Of a DNA stretch of 64,000 bases, positions 47,680-57,146 are shown in pieces. The number at the start of each line of letters is the position of its first letter. The first letter of the stretch is position 1. Under the pieces are notes generated by a model. It was not told the origin of the DNA. It saw only the letters and a list, made by a program, of their open reading frames with translations, and did not search any database. The position numbers were made by a program, and so were the translations under genes. Source of the DNA: Micrococcus lacusdianchii (GTDB lineage: Bacteria; Actinomycetota; Actinomycetes; Actinomycetales; Micrococcaceae); contig NZ_JAKNUW010000008.1 in assembly GCF_023155805.1 (NCBI RefSeq), positions 1 to 64,000 on the forward strand, in the 5' to 3' direction.

Positions 47680-48441
47680 ATGGACGCCATGATGTCGAGC
47701 TCCGCCCCCTGGGCCCTGTCCGCCGCCACCGCGCAGCCTGCCGACTACGGCTGGCTGGGCAACGTCGTCGTGTCGATCATGGAGGCCGTCGGCCCCGTGG
47801 GGGTGGGCCTGGCCGTGTTCGCGGAGAACATCTTCCCGCCCATCCCCTCGGAGGTGATCCTCCCGCTCGCCGGGTTCACGGCCGCCAGCGGTGCGTTCAG
47901 CCCTCATGCCGCCCTGCTCTGGGCCACGGTGGGCGCCGTCGTCGGCGCGCTGGCCCTGTACGGGATCGGCGCGGCCCTGGGCAGGCGGCGGCTGTACCGG
48001 ATCGCGGACCGCATGCCCCTCGTCGACGTCGAGGACGTCGAGCACACGGAGAAGTGGTTCGCCCGGTACGGCTACTGGACGGTGTTCTTCGGGCGCATGG
48101 TGCCCGTGTTCCGCTCCCTGATCTCCATCCCCGCAGGCATCGAGCGGATGAGCCTGACGAAGTTCACCGTCTTCACCACACTGGGCTCCCTGATCTGGAA
48201 CGCGCTCTTCATCTACGGCGGATACGCCCTGGGCGAGAACTTCCACCTCATCTCCGACTACGCAGACATGTTCTCCACCCTCGTCATGGTCCTGATCCTC
48301 GGATTCCTGGCCGTGTGGGTCGTGCTCCGCCTGCGCCGCAACCGAACCCGCGCCCACGACGCCACCCGCGAGCACGAGTCCCCGGACGCCGCCGCCGCCC
48401 GCGTCGAGGCGGAGATCCAGTCCCTCCACCGCCGGAAGTGA
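47680..48441 (+). CDS. DedA-family membrane protein
   Basis: A 253-residue protein of the DedA family, linked to lipid-carrier (undecaprenyl phosphate) recycling and membrane homeostasis. Visible: ENIFPPIPSEVILPLAGF, GAVVGALALYGIGAALGR and the signature FFGRMVPVFRSLISIPAGIERM. The C-terminal 35 residues are charged. Start uncertain: ATG 47680 has a GGGGGTGA before it, but ATG 47689 lies seven bases after GACAAT and could be leaderless. Next gene overlaps or abuts closely. Confidence 0.9.
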   Translation: MDAMMSSSAPWALSAATAQPADYGWLGNVVVSIMEAVGPVGVGLAVFAENIFPPIPSEVILPLAGFTAASGAFSPHAALLWATVGAVVGALALYGIGAALGRRRLYRIADRMPLVDVEDVEHTEKWFARYGYWTVFFGRMVPVFRSLISIPAGIERMSLTKFTVFTTLGSLIWNALFIYGGYALGENFHLISDYADMFSTLVMVLILGFLAVWVVLRLRRNRTRAHDATREHESPDAAAARVEAEIQSLHRRK

Positions 48442-48446
48442 TCCTC

Positions 48447-50018
48447 GTGACGACCCTCCGCCCCCTCCGGAGCACCCGCACCCGTGCCGGCGCCGGCCTG
48501 ATCATGGCCGGACTGCTGGCCCTGACGGCCTGCGGCCGCGACGACGCCGAGCCGGTGCCTGCGCCGTCGATGGCCACCGCGACCGAGGCCCTGCCCTCGA
48601 TGGACATGACACCCTTCACCCTGGACGTGCCCTCCCTGGGCCTGGAGAGGGTCCCCGGAGCCTCACTGGCGGTGCTCGAGGGCGCGGACCCCGAGTACCA
48701 CGCGGCCTGGCTGAGCGTGCCCGGGGCCCCCGCCTGGACCGCGGCGATGGACCGCACCGTGCGGGACCAGCTGGCCGCCTACGAGCGGGACACGGACCGC
48801 GCCGCGGACCCCGTCCTGGACATCCAGCCACGCTTGGCGGTGGCTGGCCCCGATGCGGCTGCCGCCCGCCTCCTGGCCACCGAGCAGCGCGGGGACCGCT
48901 CCGTCTCCGCCGTGCAGACCGTCTGGTACTCAGCCCGCGAGGACCGGGTGGCCGCCACCCCGGACCTGTTCACCAACGGCGGCTGGGACGACTTCCGCAA
49001 CGAGGTGCGGGAACGCATGGCCACGGACCCGGCGATCGTGCAGGACCGTCTCACCTCCGCCGTGGAGCAGCCCGACCGGGTCGAGAACTCCCGGGTGTGG
49101 GACGCCCTCGTGTTCCTGCCGGACGGCAGTGCGCTGCTCGAGGTGGACCAGGCCGCCATGGCCCCGGCGGACGCCGGCATCCTCACCGCCCGCATCCCCG
49201 CGGACACCGTGCGCCCGTGGCTCTCCGAGGTCGGCCTGGCGGCGCAGGACGCCGCGCGCACGCCCGGCACCGTGCGCCTGCCCGAACGGGCGCCGGCCTC
49301 CTCCACGCCCGCCACCTCGCCGGGCAGCCCCACGGGCGTCCCCGGCGGCGCGGTCCCCGCGCCCGGGACGACCGGCGGCATCCCCGGCGGACTCCCCGGC
49401 TCCGGGACGCCGGGGTCAGCCACGGACCCGGAGCCCGTCCCGGCTCCGGGGTCCTCCTCGGGCTCCCGCACAGACGTCGGATCCTCCACCTCGGCGCCGC
49501 CCGCCCCGCCGTCCTCCGCCCCGAGCGGGACCGGCTCCTCCGCCCCGTCGGCGCCGCCCGCCCCGCCGTCCTCCGCCCCGAGCGGGACCGGCTCCTCCGC
49601 CCCGTCGGCGCCGCCCTCGTCCGCCGGCGCCTCGAGCGCCCCGGGCGGACCCACCACGTCGGCCCCGACCCCGACCGGCGGCACACCGGTGCCTGCGCCG
49701 AGCAGCCCCTCGGCCCCGACGGGGGACCCGACGCCGACCGTCCCGGGCGACTCCCCGACCTCTGCGCCGACGTCCTCCACGACGGCGCCCGCTCCGACAC
49801 CCGCCTCGTCCTCACCGCCCGGCCCGACGACGACCCCCGCCCCGGACCCCGTGCCGGTGCCCGAGGACCCGTCGACTCCTGCTCCACCGCCGTCGGGCAC
49901 CGCTCCCACAGCCGCGCCCGACCCCTCCGCCACGGCCGAAGCCACGGCCACCGCCACGGCACCCGCCACGGCACCCGCCACGGCCACCGCGACGCTGGAA
50001 CCGAGCGCGAGCGGGTGA
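48447..50018 (+). CDS. Large lipoprotein with Pro/Ala/Ser-rich C-terminal half
   Basis: A 523-residue lipoprotein. Lipobox LTAC near residue 24. A globular part (about 40-255; LDIQPRLAVAGPDAAAARLL, TVWYSAREDRVAATPDLFTNGGWDDFRNEV, VFLPDGSALLEVDQAAM) resembles the RsiV/DUF3298-type extracellular domain found fused to polysaccharide deacetylases. From about 260 to the end it is almost only Pro, Ala, Ser, Thr and Gly, a wall-spanning spacer, including a perfect 19-residue duplication. GTG 48447 has GGAAG eight bases upstream; GTG 48438 is an alternative. A deacetylase gene follows, so the pair may act together on the cell wall. Confidence 0.8.
   Translation: MTTLRPLRSTRTRAGAGLIMAGLLALTACGRDDAEPVPAPSMATATEALPSMDMTPFTLDVPSLGLERVPGASLAVLEGADPEYHAAWLSVPGAPAWTAAMDRTVRDQLAAYERDTDRAADPVLDIQPRLAVAGPDAAAARLLATEQRGDRSVSAVQTVWYSAREDRVAATPDLFTNGGWDDFRNEVRERMATDPAIVQDRLTSAVEQPDRVENSRVWDALVFLPDGSALLEVDQAAMAPADAGILTARIPADTVRPWLSEVGLAAQDAARTPGTVRLPERAPASSTPATSPGSPTGVPGGAVPAPGTTGGIPGGLPGSGTPGSATDPEPVPAPGSSSGSRTDVGSSTSAPPAPPSSAPSGTGSSAPSAPPAPPSSAPSGTGSSAPSAPPSSAGASSAPGGPTTSAPTPTGGTPVPAPSSPSAPTGDPTPTVPGDSPTSAPTSSTTAPAPTPASSSPPGPTTTPAPDPVPVPEDPSTPAPPPSGTAPTAAPDPSATAEATATATAPATAPATATATLEPSASG
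49491..49604 (+). repeat. Perfect 57-bp tandem duplication
   Basis: Two identical 57-base units (49491-49547, 49548-49604), each encoding SAPPAPPSSAPSGTGSSAP, followed by the start of a third. Recent slippage or unequal exchange in the lipoprotein spacer. Confidence 0.9.
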
Positions 50019-50172
50019 GCCCGGCCGTCCCGGGGAGGGGGCGGTGTCGGCGATCGTGCCCGCATCGTGACCTCCCCTGGCCGGATCCGCCGGTACCGGG
50101 ATGCAAGGATGGGGCGCGGCCCGCAGGTGCGGCGCCCCCTCCTCGTCCGGCCCCACCCAGGAGCATGCCCGT

Positions 50173-51588
50173 ATGACCCCCTCCTCCCGTCTCCGTGTGC
50201 CGCTCGGCCTCGCCGCCCTGGCGCTCGTCCTCACCGCCTGCGGCGGAGCGGAGCCGGAGGAGTCCCCCACGACGTCGCCCGCCCCCGCGACCACGGCGGC
50301 GGCGTCCACCGCTCCCGCGCCGAGGACGCCGTCGAGCCCTGCCAGGACCACGACATCGGCCCCCGCGAGCCCCGAACGCGACGCGGCCTCCGCCTCCTCG
50401 GTCGAGGCGGTGGGGGCCGGTGAGACGCCCGCCGGCAGCTCGGCCACGACCGACGCCCCGGCCTCGGCCTCCGTCCGGGCCACGGCCGCAGGGGAGGCCG
50501 AGACCTCCGGCCCCGCGCCGACCTCGTCCCGCGCCGCGCAGCGGACCGCCACGGGCGGCTCCGGGGAGGGGGCAGAGGACACCGGCCGCCCCTCCTCCCC
50601 GGCACCTTCGACCCGCGCCGCCTCCACTTCCACTGCCGCCCCGACCCGCACCGCTGCGCCGCCGCGCACGACCCGGCCGGCGCCCGTCGCGGCGGAGGCC
50701 CCCGCCTCCGCAAACCTCGGCGGTTCGAAGGCGGGCGTGGCCCCGGCCGACACCCCCGTGGCGGTCGCCTCGACGGCCCCGCCGGTGGTCGAGAAGGTGT
50801 CCGCCGCGGAGGCGGCCCCGAAGGCGCCCGCCGCCCCGAAGCCGGCCCCGTCCGCCCCCGCCGCGGCGCCCTCGGCCCGCCCGTCGGCCTCCGCTGCGGC
50901 CACGTCCCCCGCGCCCGCCCCTGCATCCCCCACGGCTCCGGCGGCGCACGCCGACCCCGTGGCCGAGCCCGACGTGGACTGCCGCGTGACGCGGTGCATC
51001 GCCCTGACGTTCGACGACGGCCCCGGCCGCCACACCGGCCGTCTGCTGGACCTGCTCTCCGAGGAGGAGGTGCCGGCCACGTTCTACGTGATCGGGCGGA
51101 GCGCCGAGCTGAACCCGGCACTGATCGCGCGCATGGCCGCCGAGGGCCACCAGGTGGGCGGGCACACCTGGTCGCACCCCAACCTCACCACGCTCACCCC
51201 GGAGGCGGTGACGGAGGAGCTGCGCTCCACCGCCGCCGCCATCCGCGCGGCAGGTGCGGAGCCGAGCACCGTTCGCGCCCCCTACGGCGCCCTGAACGAG
51301 GCCGTGCTGGCAGCGTTCGGCACCGTGCCCGGCTCCGGTTCCGTCACGTGGACCGTGGACACCCGGGACTGGGAGCACCGCAGCCCCGCGCGCACGCTGG
51401 CGGCGGTCCGGGCGGCGGCCGCCCCAGGCGGGATCGTCCTGATGCACGACGTCCACTCGAGCTCGGTGGACGCCGTGCCGGCCGTGATCGGCCACCTGCG
51501 CGCGGAGGGCTACACCTTCGTGACGGTGGACACCCTCACCGGCGGCGTCCCCTCCGGCTCCACCGTGCGCGGCGGCGTGCATCCGTGA
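50173..51588 (+). CDS. Polysaccharide deacetylase lipoprotein (NodB domain)
   Basis: A 471-residue exported enzyme. Lipobox LTAC (Cys about 21), a 250-residue Ala/Pro/Ser/Thr spacer, then a carbohydrate esterase 4 NodB domain: LTFDDGPG (catalytic and metal Asp), HTWSHPNL (metal His pair), VRAPYGALNEAV, WTVDTRDWEH and IVLMHDVHSSS. Probably deacetylates peptidoglycan or wall polysaccharide. AGGAG lies before ATG 50173. Follows the other spacer-bearing lipoprotein. Confidence 0.92.
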   Translation: MTPSSRLRVPLGLAALALVLTACGGAEPEESPTTSPAPATTAAASTAPAPRTPSSPARTTTSAPASPERDAASASSVEAVGAGETPAGSSATTDAPASASVRATAAGEAETSGPAPTSSRAAQRTATGGSGEGAEDTGRPSSPAPSTRAASTSTAAPTRTAAPPRTTRPAPVAAEAPASANLGGSKAGVAPADTPVAVASTAPPVVEKVSAAEAAPKAPAAPKPAPSAPAAAPSARPSASAAATSPAPAPASPTAPAAHADPVAEPDVDCRVTRCIALTFDDGPGRHTGRLLDLLSEEEVPATFYVIGRSAELNPALIARMAAEGHQVGGHTWSHPNLTTLTPEAVTEELRSTAAAIRAAGAEPSTVRAPYGALNEAVLAAFGTVPGSGSVTWTVDTRDWEHRSPARTLAAVRAAAAPGGIVLMHDVHSSSVDAVPAVIGHLRAEGYTFVTVDTLTGGVPSGSTVRGGVHP

Positions 51589-51622
51589 TCCCGGCCCGGT
51601 CGGGCGTGGGAGGATCGACGGG

Positions 51623-52570
51623 ATGGACCACCACCCCGCCCCCGCCCACCCGCACGACCACAACCGGGACAAGGATCCGGAGCTGCACCGCCGCGAGCCC
51701 GTCTCCTTCGTCCGCCGCGGCGCCCGCCTGAACGCGGGCCGGCAGGCGGTGTGGGACCGGCTCGCGGACACCGTGCTGGTGGACGTGCCCCGGCACCGGG
51801 CCGCCACCTCGGTGGCCCCGGATGCCGAGCTGGACTGGACGGCCGCCTTCGGGCGGGAGGCGCCCCTGCTCGTGGACGTGGGCTCCGGCCTCGGCGAGTC
51901 GACGGCCCAGGGCGCGGCCGACCGGCCGGACTGGAACGTGCTCGCCGTCGAGGTCTACATCCCCGGCCTGGCCGCGCTGATGGCGCAGGTGGAGGACCGG
52001 GGCCTGTCGAACGTGCGCGCGGTGGAGGCGAACGCCCCGGAGCTGATGGACCACCTGCTCGCCCCGGGCTCCGTCCAGGAGGTCTGGGTCTTCTTCCCGG
52101 ACCCGTGGCACAAGAAGCGCCACCATAAGCGGCGCCTGGTGAACGCGGCCTTCGCGGACCGGGTGGCCCGCGTCCTGGCCCCGGGCGGCGTCCTCCGCCT
52201 GGCCACGGACTGGTCCGGCTACGCCGTGCAGATGCGCGAGGTCATGGCGGCGCACGCCGAGTTCGAGAACCTGCACCCCGGCCGCGCCGCGGGCGAGGAG
52301 TCCCCGCTGACACGCGTGCGCCGCGAGGGCCGTGAGCTCGAGGTCGGCGCACAGCCCCTGCCCCGCGGCTTCGACGAGACCGACCCGGCCTCGTCCCTGC
52401 CGGACCGGGCCGGGCTCGGGGAGGCCGTGGCGGCCTCCCTCGCCGAGGACCCCGTGGACCACGACGGCGGCTGGGCCCCCCGCTTCGAGGGCCGCCCCCT
52501 CACGCAGTTCGAGGGCAAGGCCCTGCGCGCGGGTCGCCTGGTGTTCGACCTGGCCTATCGTCGTCGATGA
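51623..52570 (+). CDS. trmB: tRNA (guanine-N7-)-methyltransferase
   Basis: A 315-residue SAM-dependent enzyme that makes m7G46 in tRNA. Visible: SAM motif LLVDVGSGLGEST, LAVEVYIPGLAALM, the TrmB signature VWVFFPDPWHKKRHHKRRLVN, and C-terminal EGRPLTQFEGKALRAGR. An N-terminal His/Asp-rich extension of about 25 residues is unusual in composition. GGAGGATC stands before ATG 51623. Overlaps the next gene by four bases. Confidence 0.94.
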   Translation: MDHHPAPAHPHDHNRDKDPELHRREPVSFVRRGARLNAGRQAVWDRLADTVLVDVPRHRAATSVAPDAELDWTAAFGREAPLLVDVGSGLGESTAQGAADRPDWNVLAVEVYIPGLAALMAQVEDRGLSNVRAVEANAPELMDHLLAPGSVQEVWVFFPDPWHKKRHHKRRLVNAAFADRVARVLAPGGVLRLATDWSGYAVQMREVMAAHAEFENLHPGRAAGEESPLTRVRREGRELEVGAQPLPRGFDETDPASSLPDRAGLGEAVAASLAEDPVDHDGGWAPRFEGRPLTQFEGKALRAGRLVFDLAYRRR

Positions 52571-54495
52571 CCGCGACGACCCCACGAACGGAGACCGACG
52601 TGTCGCATGCCACCCCGCACCCTGCGGCGGACCCCGCCGGCGGGCCCGAGCCCGCCTACCCCCACGGCACCCACCCGGGTCTCGTGCCCGGCATCGGCGT
52701 GGACGAGAACCGGCACCGCTTCGGGGTGGACCCCGTGGTGTTCGGGGTGACCGCCGTCCTGGTCCTCGCCTTCGTGGTGTGGGGCATCAGCTCGCCGGCC
52801 TCCGTGGGCGCGGCGTCCTCCGCCGCGTTCTCGTGGGCCATGACCACCACCGGGTGGCTGCTGAACGCGGTCGCCGGGCTGTCCGTCGTCGCGATGCTGG
52901 TGATCGGCCTGTCCCGGTTCGGCCGGATCCGCCTGGGCAGGGACGACGAGGGGCCGGAGTTCTCCCGCTTCTCCTGGGTGGCCATGATGTTCGGCGCGGG
53001 GATCGGCGTGGGCATCTTCTTCTACGGGCCGTCCGAGCCGCTGTCCCACTACCTCTCCCCGCCGCCACACACCGTGCCGGCCGGCACGCCCGAGGCGCTC
53101 CACCAGGCGATGGCCCAGTCCCACTTCCACTGGGGCCTGAGCGCGTGGGCCATGTACGCGCTGGTGGGCGGCGCGATCGCGTACAGCTCCTACCGGCGCG
53201 GCCGGGTCACGCTGATCTCCTCGGTGTTCCGGTCCCTGTTCGGGGCGCGCCACACCGGCGGCCTGGCCGGGCGGATCGTGGACATGTTCGCGATCGTGGC
53301 CACGGTGTTCGGCACGGCCGCCACCCTGGGCCTGGCGGCGATCCAGATCGGCCAGGGCATCCAGATCGTGACCGGCGCGGGCGAGGTCACCAACGCCCTG
53401 CTGATCGGGATCATCGCCGTGCTGACGGTGGCGTTCGTCGTTTCGGCGGTCTCCGGGGTGTCCCGTGGCATTCGGTACCTCTCGAACACCAACATCGTGC
53501 TGACCCTGGGCATGGTCCTCTTCGTGTTCGTGGCGGGCCCCACGCTGTTCCTGCTCAACCTCATCCCCTCGGGCGTCCTCGCGTACGCGGACGGCTTCCT
53601 GGACATGATGGGCCGCTCGCTCTCCTGGGGCGCGTCCACCGTGGAGTTCCAGTCCTGGTGGACCGCCTTCTACTGGGCGTGGTGGATCGCCTGGACCCCG
53701 TTCGTGGGCGTGTTCCTGGCCCGGATCTCCCGCGGCCGGACCCTGCGTGAGTTCGTGTTCGTGGTGATGGCCGTGCCCACCGCCATCCTCGTGCTCGCCT
53801 TCACCGTGCTCGGCGGCACCTCCATCTGGCTCAGCCGTCAGGACACGCCGGGATTCGACGGCACGCTCTCCCCGCAGGCGCAGCTGTTCGCCCTGTTCGA
53901 CCTGATGCCGCTCTCCGGGATCACCCCGGTGATCGTCATGGTGATCCTGGCGATCTTCTTCGTGACGTCCGCGGACTCGGCCGCGGTGGTCATGGGCACC
54001 CTGTCCTCCCGGGGCGACCCGTCCCCGCGGCGCGCAGTGATCGCCTTCTGGGGCGTGATGATGATGGGCATCGCGGTGGTCATGCTGCTGGCCGGCGGCG
54101 AGGACACCCTCTCGGCGCTGCAGAACCTCACCATCCTCATCGCCCTGCCGTTCTCGGTGGTCCTGCTGCTGATGATCGCCGCGTTCTTCCAGGACCTCGC
54201 CACGGACCCGGCCTCCATCCGCGGGGACTACGCGGCCACCGCGCTGTCCAACGCGGCCCGGCGCGGCATCGAGCAGTACGGCGACGACTTCGAGATCGCC
54301 GTTCGGCGCGCCCCCGCGGGCCGGGGTGCCGGGGCCGAGTTCGACTCGACCGCCCCGCAGGTCACCGACTGGTACCGCCGCACGGACGAGGACGGCCAGG
54401 ACGTCGACTACGACTATGAGACCGGCACGTGGGCGGACGGCTGGACCCCGCAGGACGACGGCGCTCCCGCTACGGACGGCACCGCCCGCGGGTGA
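52567..54495 (+). CDS. BCCT-family betaine/choline/carnitine transporter
   Basis: A 642-residue transporter with twelve helices. Signature region MMFGAGIGVGIFFYGPSEPLSHY (about 140-162; GxGIG Na+-coupled form), the WWTAFYWAWWIAWTPFVGVFLARISRGRT aromatic segment, and FFVTSADSAAVVMG. A long acidic C-terminal tail (about 560-642) may sense osmotic state, as in BetP. ATG 52567 overlaps the trmB stop. Likely osmoprotectant uptake. Confidence 0.94.
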   Translation: MTATTPRTETDVSHATPHPAADPAGGPEPAYPHGTHPGLVPGIGVDENRHRFGVDPVVFGVTAVLVLAFVVWGISSPASVGAASSAAFSWAMTTTGWLLNAVAGLSVVAMLVIGLSRFGRIRLGRDDEGPEFSRFSWVAMMFGAGIGVGIFFYGPSEPLSHYLSPPPHTVPAGTPEALHQAMAQSHFHWGLSAWAMYALVGGAIAYSSYRRGRVTLISSVFRSLFGARHTGGLAGRIVDMFAIVATVFGTAATLGLAAIQIGQGIQIVTGAGEVTNALLIGIIAVLTVAFVVSAVSGVSRGIRYLSNTNIVLTLGMVLFVFVAGPTLFLLNLIPSGVLAYADGFLDMMGRSLSWGASTVEFQSWWTAFYWAWWIAWTPFVGVFLARISRGRTLREFVFVVMAVPTAILVLAFTVLGGTSIWLSRQDTPGFDGTLSPQAQLFALFDLMPLSGITPVIVMVILAIFFVTSADSAAVVMGTLSSRGDPSPRRAVIAFWGVMMMGIAVVMLLAGGEDTLSALQNLTILIALPFSVVLLLMIAAFFQDLATDPASIRGDYAATALSNAARRGIEQYGDDFEIAVRRAPAGRGAGAEFDSTAPQVTDWYRRTDEDGQDVDYDYETGTWADGWTPQDDGAPATDGTARG

Positions 54496-54524
54496 CCCGG
54501 CCGCCCGCTCCGTTCACGGCCGGG
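54496..54524. terminator. Short hairpin between convergent genes
   Basis: CCCGGCCG (54496-54503) pairs with CGGCCGGG (54517-54524), 8 bp, 13-base loop; overlaps the end of the hydrolase gene. Confidence 0.45.
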
Positions 54525-55470
54525 GGTCGAGACCCCGTCCGGCGGTGACCCGGCCCAGGGCGGTGAGGGTGACCGTGCCCGGGTCGCGGTACCCGCGCGG
54601 CGCGGTCCCGCCGACCTCGGGGCGCCAGCGGGCGCTGTTGTGCCCTCGGACGCCCGTCAGCCCGGCGGTCTCGTCGGCGCGGACCGGCAGCACCGCGGCC
54701 CCCTCCCACGGGGATCGGCCGGCCAGTACCCGTCCGACCCACGCGAGCCGGTCCCCGGGCGCGCGGGCCTCGAAGACCGTCCCCACGGCCCGGTCCGGCC
54801 CCGTCAGCGTCCGTGCCAGCCGCCGCGGCAGGCCCACCGCGCCGGAGAGGGCCAGCACGTCCACCCGCGGCCGGGGGGCCGCGCCGGCCGCCTCCCCCGC
54901 GAGCGCGTGGGCCGCCACGAGGGTCCCGTACGAGTGCGCCTCCATCGCGGTGTGGACGGCGGGGCCGACGGCCGCGTGCGGAGGCCGGGGACGGCGGGCC
55001 CACGTCTGCAGCTGGGCGTGCAGCCGTACGGCGCCGCGCCGGGCGGGGCCGTCTCCCAGCACACGCCACCACGGCGGGGCCAGGTATCCCAACCAGGCGA
55101 CGACGCACGGCCGGGGGGCGCCGGCGCGGCGCTGGGCGAGCAGCAGGTCCCCCGCCTCCCGGGCGCTGCCCCACGCGGCCGTGTGGGCGGTGATGCCCAT
55201 GCCGGACACCTGCCAGGTCATGTGGGTCGGGGCGTCGAGCTCGCCGACGGCGATCGCGGCCACGGGGCCGTCCGGCGCGTCGAGGTCGTAGTCCACGAGC
55301 GTGCGCGGCGGGATGTCCGCGTGCATCGAGTCGGGGCGCAGGGCGTGCACGATCCCGTCCAGGGCGCGGGCCTGGCGCCGGGTGAGCGCGGAACGGCGGG
55401 CGACGTCGGTGCGGAGCCGCTCCTGCAGCTCCGCGCGGGGATCGGGTCCCCAGGACGCCGGGCCGCCCAC
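54514..55470 (-). CDS. Alpha/beta hydrolase, DUF1023 type
   Basis: A 318-residue protein. The nucleophile elbow is MEAHSYGTLVAAHAL (Ser in HSYGT), preceded by CVVAWLGY and ARRGAVRLHAQLQ, as in the DUF1023 family of actinobacteria. An HNSARWRP stretch near the C-terminus may hold the catalytic His. GTG 55470 starts four bases after the hspR stop, so it seems to be the last gene of the dnaK cluster. Substrate unknown. Early start codons in the same frame would overlap hspR and are less likely. Confidence 0.8.
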   Translation of the reverse strand: MGGPASWGPDPRAELQERLRTDVARRSALTRRQARALDGIVHALRPDSMHADIPPRTLVDYDLDAPDGPVAAIAVGELDAPTHMTWQVSGMGITAHTAAWGSAREAGDLLLAQRRAGAPRPCVVAWLGYLAPPWWRVLGDGPARRGAVRLHAQLQTWARRPRPPHAAVGPAVHTAMEAHSYGTLVAAHALAGEAAGAAPRPRVDVLALSGAVGLPRRLARTLTGPDRAVGTVFEARAPGDRLAWVGRVLAGRSPWEGAAVLPVRADETAGLTGVRGHNSARWRPEVGGTAPRGYRDPGTVTLTALGRVTAGRGLDPRP

Positions 55471-55474
55471 AGCG

Positions 55475-56083
55475 TCAGCCCCGCGTGAGGGCCCGCCAGG
55501 CGGAGGCGTGGCCGTGGCGTGCCGGAGCCGGGGGCAGCGCGCGCAGCACCCGCCGCGCGGGGTCGGCGGGGCGGCGGACGGCGGAGCCTGCGCCTCCGGT
55601 GCGATCCGAGGAGTCGGCCCCCGCCGCGCGGTCGTCGCCCGGGTCGCGGGCACCGGCCGGGGAGTCGTACCGTGCGGAGACCTCCCCGGCCACGCCCACG
55701 GAGAACACGCGGGCCAGCCGGGAGGTGTGGTGCAGCCGGTCCACCTGGGAGGCGAGCTCCACGACCGTCTCCTGGAGGCGTTCGACCTCCTGCTGCAGCG
55801 CCACGATCCGCCGGATGCCCTCGAGCGAGACGCCCTCCCGGCTCAGCGCCTGCACGGTGCCGAGCAGCTCGACGTCGGCGCGGGAGTAGCGCCGGTGTCG
55901 GCCCCCCTGACGCTGGGGCACCACGAGGCCGAGCCGGTCGTACTGGCGCAGGGTCTGCGGGTGCATGCCGGACATCTCCGCCGCCACGGAGATCACGAAC
56001 ACCGGGTCGTGGCGTCCCGTGCCGCCCGGGCGGGGGGCGCGGGGCGCCCCCTGCTCCTCGCGCGGGGTCGCCGGGCTCACCAC
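55475..56083 (-). CDS. hspR: Heat shock repressor HspR (MerR family)
   Basis: A 202-residue regulator. MerR-type [46 protein letters not shown] (about 28-70), then [26 protein letters not shown] coiled coil. HspR with DnaK as co-repressor binds HAIR boxes; two are present in this window (clpB, dnaK). The C-terminal 60 residues are a low-complexity extension longer than usual. GTG 56083 or 56080, overlapping the dnaJ stop. Confidence 0.94.
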   Translation of the reverse strand: MVSPATPREEQGAPRAPRPGGTGRHDPVFVISVAAEMSGMHPQTLRQYDRLGLVVPQRQGGRHRRYSRADVELLGTVQALSREGVSLEGIRRIVALQQEVERLQETVVELASQVDRLHHTSRLARVFSVGVAGEVSARYDSPAGARDPGDDRAAGADSSDRTGGAGSAVRRPADPARRVLRALPPAPARHGHASAWRALTRG

Positions 56084-57087
56084 TGCGCCCTCCGGGCCAG
56101 GTCCTTCCGCACGTCGAGGTCGGCGGTGGCGGCCGCGTAGGCCTCGACGGCGGCACGCGCCTCGTCCGAGAGCTCGGCGGGCACGGCCACCTGCAGCTCC
56201 ACCAGCAGGTCGCCGGTGTGCTTGGCGGAGGCCACGCCCCGGCCCTTGAGGCGCAGGACGCGCCCGGACTGCGACCCGGCCGGCACCTTCACCTTGACCG
56301 GGCCCGCCAGGGTGGGGACCTCCACGGTGGCGCCCAGCGCCGCCTCGTCGAAGGTGACCGGCACCTGCACCCGCAAGTCGTCGCCGTCGCGCTGGAAGAA
56401 CGGGTGCTCGCGCACCTGCACGGTGACCATCAGGTCGCCCCGCCCGGCGGTGCCGGGCGAGCCCTTGCCGCGGGCCCGCACCTTCTGGCCGTCGCGGATG
56501 CCCTTCGGGATGCGCACCTCCACGGTCTCCCCGTCCGCTGCGCGCAGGGACACCGTGGTGCCCTCCACCGCGCCGCGGAAGGAGATGGTGGTGGTGGCGG
56601 TGCGGTCGGCGCCCTTCGTCGGCCGGGGCTGGCCGTAGCCGCCCCCGAAGCCCTGCGGGCCGCCGAAGCCCTGCGCACCGCCGAACCCGCCGCCGGCGAA
56701 GGCGCCGAACAGGTCGGACAGGTCCGGGCCGCCGGCGCCGGAGGACGTCCGGAAGGACCCGGGGCCGGCGCCGCCGCCGAACATGTCACCGAACACGTCC
56801 TCGAAGCCGCCCGCGCCCGAGCCGCCCGGGGCGGTGAAGCGGGCGCCTCCGCCGCCCATCGCGCGCAGCGCGTCGTACTCCTGGCGGTCCTTGGGGTCGC
56901 TCAGGACGTCGTAGGCCTCCGAGATCTCCTTGAACCGCTTCTCGGCGGCCGCATCCCCCGGGTTCTGGTCCGGGTGATGGGTGCGCGCGAGCTTGCGGTA
57001 CGCCTTCTTGATGTCGGCTTCGGAGGCGTCCTTGGACACCCCCAGGACCGCGTAGAAGTCCTTGTCGAGCCAGTCCTGCGAGGCCAT
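56077..57087 (-). CDS. dnaJ: DnaJ-type co-chaperone without zinc finger
   Basis: A 336-residue J protein. J-domain with HPD ([11 protein letters not shown], about 36-38), a Gly/Phe-rich region with repeated GFGG, then directly the two C-terminal beta domains ([20 protein letters not shown]). The CxxCxGxG zinc repeats are absent, so it is of the type II/CbpA class, the DnaJ1 form found in dnaK-grpE operons of many actinobacteria. Overlaps hspR. Confidence 0.95.
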   Translation of the reverse strand: MASQDWLDKDFYAVLGVSKDASEADIKKAYRKLARTHHPDQNPGDAAAEKRFKEISEAYDVLSDPKDRQEYDALRAMGGGGARFTAPGGSGAGGFEDVFGDMFGGGAGPGSFRTSSGAGGPDLSDLFGAFAGGGFGGAQGFGGPQGFGGGYGQPRPTKGADRTATTTISFRGAVEGTTVSLRAADGETVEVRIPKGIRDGQKVRARGKGSPGTAGRGDLMVTVQVREHPFFQRDGDDLRVQVPVTFDEAALGATVEVPTLAGPVKVKVPAGSQSGRVLRLKGRGVASAKHTGDLLVELQVAVPAELSDEARAAVEAYAAATADLDVRKDLARRAQW

Positions 57088-57146
57088 GGTGCCTCCTCTC
57101 CGTCGATCTCGGGTGGGGTCGCGGGTCCGCGGTGGGCGGACCGGGG

